From Candidatus Yanofskybacteria bacterium RIFCSPLOWO2_01_FULL_39_28 (GTDB lineage Bacteria; Patescibacteriota; Minisyncoccia; 2-02-FULL-40-12; GWA2-44-9): 52,993 nucleotides of DNA. The notes beneath the pieces were generated by a model. The model had not been told where the DNA came from and ran no database searches. It was given only the letters and a program-made list of their open reading frames with translations. A program made the translations under genes and the position numbers. Below, one piece after another: positions 46,849 through 52,993 of this stretch. Each line of letters begins with the position of its first letter. The first letter of the stretch is position 1. The DNA is taken from assembly GCA_001794635.1 (NCBI GenBank), contig MGKE01000008.1, positions 1 through 52,993 of the forward strand. The letters are read 5' to 3'.

Positions 46849-47214
46849 TTATGACTCTTCAAGAATTATTCTCTTTTTGAACTGGCCACGTTTTTGGGCT
46901 TTCTTTCTTTTTACTAACATGACTCTTGGTATTTGGGATTTGATCAATGGCCCCCCCCTTTCACCCCGATACCGTAAAACCGCGTCAAGAACTTCCAAGA
47001 AATCTGCTGTTTCTTCAATGAGTTTTTCTTCGTTATCTTCTGTTGCGACATACTCTTCTATTGCTTCTAATAACTCCCCGCATTCTTCTTCAAGTTTTTC
47101 TTTCAATTTATTCCAAAATTCATAATTACTGCTAGCCACATGAAACTTAAGCTTCCCACCCCTCTTTTTAATAATTTCCGGAATCCTGTCCCGCACCAAC
47201 TTATTGTATTTCAT
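46849..47214 (-). CDS. MazG-like nucleotide pyrophosphohydrolase
   Basis: MKYNKLVRDRIPEII, EEECGELLEAI...EETADFLEVLDA. Confidence 0.82.
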   Translation of the reverse strand: MKYNKLVRDRIPEIIKKRGGKLKFHVASSNYEFWNKLKEKLEEECGELLEAIEEYVATEDNEEKLIEETADFLEVLDAVLRYRGERGGPLIKSQIPRVMLVKRKKAQKRGQFKKRIILEES

Positions 47215-47215
47215 T

Positions 47216-47428
47216 TTAAGTGTAAGAAATACTTTTGCCAGTAACAATATTTTTAACCTGCGCTATTCCTCCAATTGTATCTGCAATACCAACCCAATGT
47301 TTTGCTTGTTTGGTAGCCTCGTTTTTACTCATTAATCCCTCGTATTTTAAATTGGATCCATGGCCACTAACATACAAGCCATACCAATGATCAATAAAAA
47401 AGTATAGGGTGATTTTTAAAAATTTCAT
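47216..47428 (-). CDS. small hypothetical protein
   Basis: 70-aa ORF abutting the MazG-like gene. Confidence 0.4.
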   Translation of the reverse strand: MKFLKITLYFFIDHWYGLYVSGHGSNLKYEGLMSKNEATKQAKHWVGIADTIGGIAQVKNIVTGKSISYT

Positions 47429-47492
47429 TATGTTCTCCCATCATGTAAATATACTAAACTCAAACTAACACAACACAAAAATAAATCAATAA

Positions 47493-47736
47493 AACAAAGC
47501 TAATCTTTAATATTTTGCAGACCATTTGGTTTCAAGGCTAACATAATACTCAAATTAGTTAATAATTTGCTTTACTCAATAAATTTTAGTCGGAAAAATT
47601 AAACAATGGTTATGATATATCATAACCATTGTTTAATGCACACGGATACTAAAATTTATTGAGTAAATTGAGACTAATTTGAGTATTTGTCCGAAGAAAT
47701 CCAACCGGTCGAAAAATATGAAAGATTAGCTTTGTT
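47493..47736. repeat. 244-bp nested inverted repeat
   Basis: Arms: AACAAAGCTAATCTTT (16 bp), AATACTCAAATTAGT (15 bp), TTTACTCAATAAATTTTAGT (20 bp), each perfectly repeated in inverted order; centre AACAATGGTTATGATATATCATAACCATTGTT. Confidence 0.95.
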
Positions 47737-49564
47737 CATTACCACCCATCGCCTCTTCCAATGCTTTCCTTAAATCATTAGTATTAACTTCAACCTTGGG
47801 TCTTTCTTTCCTTTCGTCCATCCTTCTGCCTCTAAAGTTAACTGGACCTTCCCTAAGTGCTTGGTTTAATGAGACGGGCCGTGGTTGTTCTAATGGTTTT
47901 GGCGGTTGAAATTGAGGTTTAGGCGATAACTGTTGAGCTTGAGATTTTGGTTGAATTTGAGGCGGTATTTGAACCTGGAGTTTAGTTTCAATCCTGGTTT
48001 CTGTTTGCAGTTGTGGTTTAGTCTGTAATGGTTGCGGAGATCTTTGCTGCCGCTCTTCCGGAGCAGACCTGGATCTTTGATCAGGATATTGTGTGGCAGA
48101 ATACATGTCTTGTCTAGGCGAGCCGCCGTAGCGAGCCTCGCCTGAAGGCGGGCGGTCAAAGGATGGCCGTCTATCTTGTTCAAAACGTCGTGGTTCAGGC
48201 CTTGGACCGGAATCACTAAATCTGGGCTGACCATCATAGCGAGTTTTGGGCTTTGGCTTCTCTTCGGCCTGCATAGAACCAGCCCATTCAGCAATAAGTT
48301 GCTCAACCACTTCACGAGGTGTGGCATAGGTTTTTCTAGAAAATTCAATAACTTCTTCCCGGTTTGTTTTTTCTAATTTAGGAAACGGTGGAATAGTCTG
48401 GGCGGAAAAACCTCTTGAAGAAACTCCGTCAATCATTAATTTTAGGTAAATATTATATTTACCTAAATTAACAATGTCGTTCATCAAAAAATCCGGCTGA
48501 AACCATTTTTCCAGAAACTCTCCATCTTCAGCTCCCACTCTGAAAGAAATTATTGTGCCGACATTACCAAAAACAGCATCCATAACTGGTTCTTCCATTT
48601 GTTTGATGTATTGATGAGCCATGATCAAACTCAAATGATATTTTCTGGCCTCGGATAATATATTAGCAAATGATTCGGTGGCAAAATGCTGGAATTCGTC
48701 AACATATAAATAGAAATCCAACCGATCTTTTTCGGCTATATCCACTCTAGACATAGCGGCTAATTGGATTTTGGTTACCAAAAGTGCGCCAAGTAATCGT
48801 GAAGCGTCTTCTCCGATTTTTCCCCGAGAAAGATTAACAATAAGAATCTTGCCTTCATCCATAATTTTCCTAACATCAATAGCAGAACGGACTTGACCAA
48901 TAATATTTCTGATTAAATTGTTGGAAATAAATTGACCGATCTTGTTCTGAATGGCCGGTGTCGCTTCCTGCATATAACGGTCGGTGTATTTGGCAAACTC
49001 GTCAACCCAGAAAGACCTGACAATCGGATCTTTGAGATTAGCTACAACTTTGTCCCGATAGTCTTTGTTGGAAAGCATCCTATTAATTCCCAGCAGGGTG
49101 GCTTCCGGATATTCAAGCAAGGCCAAAATAGTATTGTTTAAAATATATTCCATTCTACCCGACCAAACTTCAACACCGAATATTTTCTTGAAAACCCCCA
49201 GAAGACCGGAAGCAACCAAATGACGAAATTCATAGCCGACTTTTTCCATCACATTAAAAGCGATGGGGTGGCTTAAATCGCCAGGATCAAGATAGATTAC
49301 ATCTTTTATCCTTTCAGCTGGAATATGATCCAGAAGATCATCAGCGGCGTCACCATGAGGATCTATATAAGCAAGACCTCGGCCAGCTTCAATATCCTGA
49401 ATAGCCATATTCTTTAAGAATTCGGTCTTACCCATTCCCGTAGATCCGACTACATACATATGGCGACGGCGATCATCTGATTTAATGCCAAACCGCCACC
49501 TTTGATTACGGAAGTTTGTCTCTCCTAAGACGACCAATTGATTGTCAGTATTTTTAAGCATCAA
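47726..49564 (-). CDS. VirD4/TraG-like type IV secretion-associated ATPase
   Basis: VVGSTGMGKTEFLKNMAIQDI, YIDPHGDAADDLL, DFYLYVDEFQHFATESFANILSEARKYHLSLIMAHQY; Q/P-rich C-terminal tail. Confidence 0.85.
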   Translation of the reverse strand: MMLKNTDNQLVVLGETNFRNQRWRFGIKSDDRRRHMYVVGSTGMGKTEFLKNMAIQDIEAGRGLAYIDPHGDAADDLLDHIPAERIKDVIYLDPGDLSHPIAFNVMEKVGYEFRHLVASGLLGVFKKIFGVEVWSGRMEYILNNTILALLEYPEATLLGINRMLSNKDYRDKVVANLKDPIVRSFWVDEFAKYTDRYMQEATPAIQNKIGQFISNNLIRNIIGQVRSAIDVRKIMDEGKILIVNLSRGKIGEDASRLLGALLVTKIQLAAMSRVDIAEKDRLDFYLYVDEFQHFATESFANILSEARKYHLSLIMAHQYIKQMEEPVMDAVFGNVGTIISFRVGAEDGEFLEKWFQPDFLMNDIVNLGKYNIYLKLMIDGVSSRGFSAQTIPPFPKLEKTNREEVIEFSRKTYATPREVVEQLIAEWAGSMQAEEKPKPKTRYDGQPRFSDSGPRPEPRRFEQDRRPSFDRPPSGEARYGGSPRQDMYSATQYPDQRSRSAPEERQQRSPQPLQTKPQLQTETRIETKLQVQIPPQIQPKSQAQQLSPKPQFQPPKPLEQPRPVSLNQALREGPVNFRGRRMDERKERPKVEVNTNDLRKALEEAMGGNEQS

Positions 49565-49699
49565 AAGTTGTAAATGCTAGTTATTAAATTAAAAATGTAA
49601 ATATCAAAATTAAAAATGACAATGTAAAATCATAAAATTTTCTGAATTCTTATAATTTTTACATTTTGAAATGTAATTTTTCATTTTGATTTTTGATTT

Positions 49700-50950
49700 T
49701 TACATTATCGGCAGTCCTACCGGTGGTTCGCCCTTTTTAGCTTCAACACGAGGTAATAATGGAGACTTCACTCCAACATCAGGAAAATGGTAAATCGTCG
49801 CCAGTTCTTCAGTGTTTAAAACGTATTTCATAAAAGGCATTTTTCTTTCTTTAAATGCCTGATAAATAGATACTTTCTTACGATAGAGTTTTGATTTCTT
49901 AAATAGTCCTTTGGCAAAAGTCAGAGTAAGTTTATTGTGTTTGAACCCGTTTAAATTCAGGGAAGAAAACTGCCTGAAAGCGCCGGTAACACCAGCGACA
50001 TGAGCTTGGTGAAAGTCATCTTTCAGTCCAATATACAAAAACCTGATTCCTGTTTCGTAACCAAGTTTATCCCAACTGCGTTCAACCGCTTTTAATATCT
50101 CTTGCTTGCCCGGACTTAAGTCAGCTCTCTTTTCTTCTTTTTTATCAGATGAAGAGCCGCTCACACCGCCTATGGCTTTATCTATGGAGAAAATTACATC
50201 AGATAAAAAGTTGCCCTTTAATGACGGGGTTGATTTACCCATAATTTTGTCTATTTCGGCTTGACCTTTCTTAATCCAACCATCACCAGTAGGAGCACCT
50301 AGAATCTGGACCCATATTTGTTCCCCGGCATGAAGAGTGCTAAAAAGTTCCGACAATGAAGCTAGAGGATCAACCCTCTTCGGATCATCCGGACCCATGC
50401 CTTTTTCTTCAAATTCAGGGTAGGTTCTGATGGGGAAAGCATCGGGTTTGTTTAATATCATTTCCGCGCCCCATAAATCATATTTGTCATCCGGAAGAGT
50501 TATGGGCAAATCATTAACATAGTCCGGTGCTTCTGATATCTCTGATTCAGGATATTGGGCATAAATTTGAGATTCTACAACATTTCTATATTTCTCCTGG
50601 GTTCGGATATAGAAATGAGTTTCCCCGCCCCTGCCAACCATTTCAAAAGAATACCAGTCAGGGACTTTTCCTTTAAAAAGTCGGGCGTGCCATTTTATCG
50701 GTATAACATAAACTCCATGCAAACCGGCAAAAACCTGCTCCATCGCTTTTGGACTTTTACGAACTTCGTGGGGTGGAGTTATCTCAAGCAAAATCCACTT
50801 TAAAGAAAGCCGGTATTTTAGATTTGTATAAATTTTGAGAGCAGAGAAAGAAACAATAAATAAAAGAACAGGCAAATAGATCCACCAAAAAAAGAGTAGA
50901 AATGAAAAAACCGTCTTGATACTATCAAGTATTAAAAGAAATGAATTCAT
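49700..50950 (-). CDS. membrane-anchored conserved protein paired with the VirD4-like ATPase
   Basis: N-terminal TM, large soluble region; operonic with the ATPase. Confidence 0.6.
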   Translation of the reverse strand: MNSFLLILDSIKTVFSFLLFFWWIYLPVLLFIVSFSALKIYTNLKYRLSLKWILLEITPPHEVRKSPKAMEQVFAGLHGVYVIPIKWHARLFKGKVPDWYSFEMVGRGGETHFYIRTQEKYRNVVESQIYAQYPESEISEAPDYVNDLPITLPDDKYDLWGAEMILNKPDAFPIRTYPEFEEKGMGPDDPKRVDPLASLSELFSTLHAGEQIWVQILGAPTGDGWIKKGQAEIDKIMGKSTPSLKGNFLSDVIFSIDKAIGGVSGSSSDKKEEKRADLSPGKQEILKAVERSWDKLGYETGIRFLYIGLKDDFHQAHVAGVTGAFRQFSSLNLNGFKHNKLTLTFAKGLFKKSKLYRKKVSIYQAFKERKMPFMKYVLNTEELATIYHFPDVGVKSPLLPRVEAKKGEPPVGLPIM

Positions 50951-50960
50951 TCGCTAATGA

Positions 50961-52022
50961 CTATACTTTTCTTAAAACGTAGCTTCCGTCTTCCTTTTTT
51001 GAAAAAACTTTGGAATCTTGAAGGTTTAAAAGGATAGTGTTTTCTTTAACCATTCTAGCATTCATAACCTTGGCCACCAAATCAGCTTTAGCTAAAGGTT
51101 TATTTGAGCTCCTAAGAACATCTACTAAAACGTCTTTGACGGTTCCCGGTTTATATCCCCACTCTGATAAGCCATACATCCCCCGACCAACTAAAACAAA
51201 CCTTGAGTCTTTGATAAGTTCATTATGAACAGTTTGAACATTGGCCTTTTTGGATGAAAACCCTGTTTCATTGATAAGTTTGGCTATTTCAGAAAAGTGT
51301 TTGGGTTGGCTTTCCTTTTTTAGTATCAAGTAAGCTTTATCCCTAACACCCTTTGGTTTAACTTCAGCCCAACCAACTAAACCGACTTCACCGAATACGT
51401 TTTTGCCAAGTTCCTTACTTATATTTAAAAGCATATTAAAATCTTTGGTGCCCCTAACCCCACTGTTAGCAACAAATAAGGCAAGCTCAGATGCAGCAAC
51501 GGGGCTTTTGTTACCTTCAAGAACTCTGACCACTTCCAATACATTGGTTTTGAATAAATCGGCACCTTGTTTGTCCACAGCCCAAAAAGAATGGAATAAG
51601 TCGTTTTCTCCAAATCTAACCGGCTCTCCGGCAAGAGCGAGAACGAAAACCAATGAAGCGTTAACCACATTCTCCCTATCATTTCCACTGAAAGCCTTAA
51701 ACATTTCGCTTTCCTTCATAACTCCCCCGTTGCCAGCCAATATTTCTTTGGCCAAAGATACATATTTAACTATATCAGGAGAACTGGCAACAGATTTAGC
51801 AAGCTGATTTAGAGAAAACTCTTCTATTTGCCTAACCCTTTCCCTGGTTATGCCGTAGCTTTTGCCTATTGACTCAAGGGTTTCTTTTTTGCCTGTTTTC
51901 AGACCAAAACGACGGGATATGATATCCTTATTTCTAGACGACAAGCTCTTCATTAGTAGAGCCGCTGTTTTTGTTATAGCAGAACTTGAATTTGCCATGT
52001 TTGACTTAGCTTTCTTTCCCAA
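50961..52022 (-). CDS. sigma-70 region 4-like HTH fused to HARE-HTH domain
   Basis: RNKDIISRRFGLKTGKKETLESIGKSYGITRERVRQIEEFSL; PKHFSEIAKLINETGFSSKKANVQTVHNELIKDSRFVLVGRGMYGLSEWGY. Confidence 0.75.
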   Translation of the reverse strand: MGKKAKSNMANSSSAITKTAALLMKSLSSRNKDIISRRFGLKTGKKETLESIGKSYGITRERVRQIEEFSLNQLAKSVASSPDIVKYVSLAKEILAGNGGVMKESEMFKAFSGNDRENVVNASLVFVLALAGEPVRFGENDLFHSFWAVDKQGADLFKTNVLEVVRVLEGNKSPVAASELALFVANSGVRGTKDFNMLLNISKELGKNVFGEVGLVGWAEVKPKGVRDKAYLILKKESQPKHFSEIAKLINETGFSSKKANVQTVHNELIKDSRFVLVGRGMYGLSEWGYKPGTVKDVLVDVLRSSNKPLAKADLVAKVMNARMVKENTILLNLQDSKVFSKKEDGSYVLRKV

Positions 52023-52081
52023 AAAGCTGTTTAATATATGATAGCATTAGTATGTAAATAGGTCAAGTGTTGATTACTGAG

Positions 52082-52927
52082 TTAGGTGAATAATGCGGTT
52101 ATCCCACTCATCCACTCAAGAATTTCCATGATGCTGGTAAGGTAGCAGTTGGCACGGAAGTTCTTGAGATGACGAGTTCTCTCTTCACCAAGTCTGAAGA
52201 CCCGCTTCTTTCTCGAAAAATATCTCTCAATCTCTGATCTTTTGTTAAGAAAGCTTCGGTTAAGGGTTCTACCTCCCTCTTTTCCTTTCCGATTTCTGGT
52301 AATGGCTTCCGAAGTCAGGCCGACAACCTCTTTGTGAGTGCGTCTGACTGGGATGCCGACTTTGGCATGTTTCCATTTTTGTTTAGCTTTGAAAACTAAT
52401 TCTTCTCCGTCATAGCCCATATCAGCTAGAAAACTTTTGACCTTTTTCCTCCATTCTTTAGGCGAACCACGAATTAAGTTTTTACCGAGCATAATATCTG
52501 ATCTGGCTCCAGGAGTAGCCACCTGAAGTAATGGCAATCTGGTCTTAAAATCAATCATTTGATGAAGTTTAAAGCCATTTTTCTCCTTGTAGCCATTGTA
52601 TTCGGAACCAATCTCATCTTTCTTGGAATATGTTTCGACAAAGGATGAATCAACAATTAGATTTAACTTTTCTCGGTTCTTCACTATCCAAGAAACCAAG
52701 GTTTTGAATATTACAGGAAACCACAGTTTTTTAATCAATCTCTGCCTGAATTTTACAAAGGTTGTATGGTCTATCCCAGACATACTCTCTAAATCTCGGT
52801 AACTGCAACCTTGAACTTGTCGATACATCAGCCAACAGAACATGATTACTTTATCATAGCCTTTTCGACCTCTGGGATTCGACCCCAGAAACTTACTGAG
52901 AGTTTTTCTTACTGTTGGATTGTTCAT
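52082..52927 (-). mobile_element. IS5-type DDE transposase
   Basis: SGIDHTTFVKFRQRL, LIVDSSFVET, FLADMGYDGEELV, RSEIERYFSRKKRVFRLG; right end of the IS lies at or beyond the window edge. Confidence 0.88.
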
Positions 52928-52993
52928 CCATTGAAATCGGGCATAGACTGGGATAGGATTAAAAGAACAAGAAGCGCCTATTTGGTTAAATGG

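Noticed and set aside
47890-48348. 152-aa ORF on the same strand in another frame
   Set aside because: Out-of-frame reading of the low-complexity VirD4-like tail

Overview
AT-rich bacterial window. Gene content and style (miniaturised enzymes, half-size transporters, TraG/VirD4-like ATPase plus partner, many repeats) look like a Candidate Phyla Radiation / Patescibacteria genome; this is inference. Most genes lie on the minus strand in short operons: PolX, S8 protease, DedA, family-4 UDG, TraR/DksA, Lon, LOG, beta-CASP nuclease, presenilin-like protease, MurE, FemAB-like, RuvA, FtsW/RodA, HicBA, MraY, D,D-carboxypeptidase, AspRS, Ddl, Nudix/HD/MazG-like enzymes, VirD4-like ATPase, sigma-r4/HARE-HTH protein and an IS5-type transposase. 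Isolated plus-strand genes often have their own promoter and intrinsic terminator; these include an NAD-related set (ADP-ribosylglycohydrolase, two Nudix, NAPRTase, HD hydrolase, NadA). The strongest novelty candidates are: (1) a ~530-nt intergenic RNA at 28336-28868 with a consensus promoter, about ten clean helices and an intrinsic terminator, matching no RNA class I recognise; (2) a three-copy nested inverted-repeat element (14366-14496 reversed, 17515-17692, 23420-23608) whose outer stems differ in sequence but stay complementary; (3) a 244-bp nested inverted repeat at 47493-47736 and a 220-bp nested foldback at 22617-22835; (4) a LAGLIDADG endonuclease starting 6 nt after a tRNA-Lys gene; (5) short tandem repeats with non-triplet periods inside cell-wall enzyme genes (MurE, FemAB-like). 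No CRISPR array or rRNA was seen.
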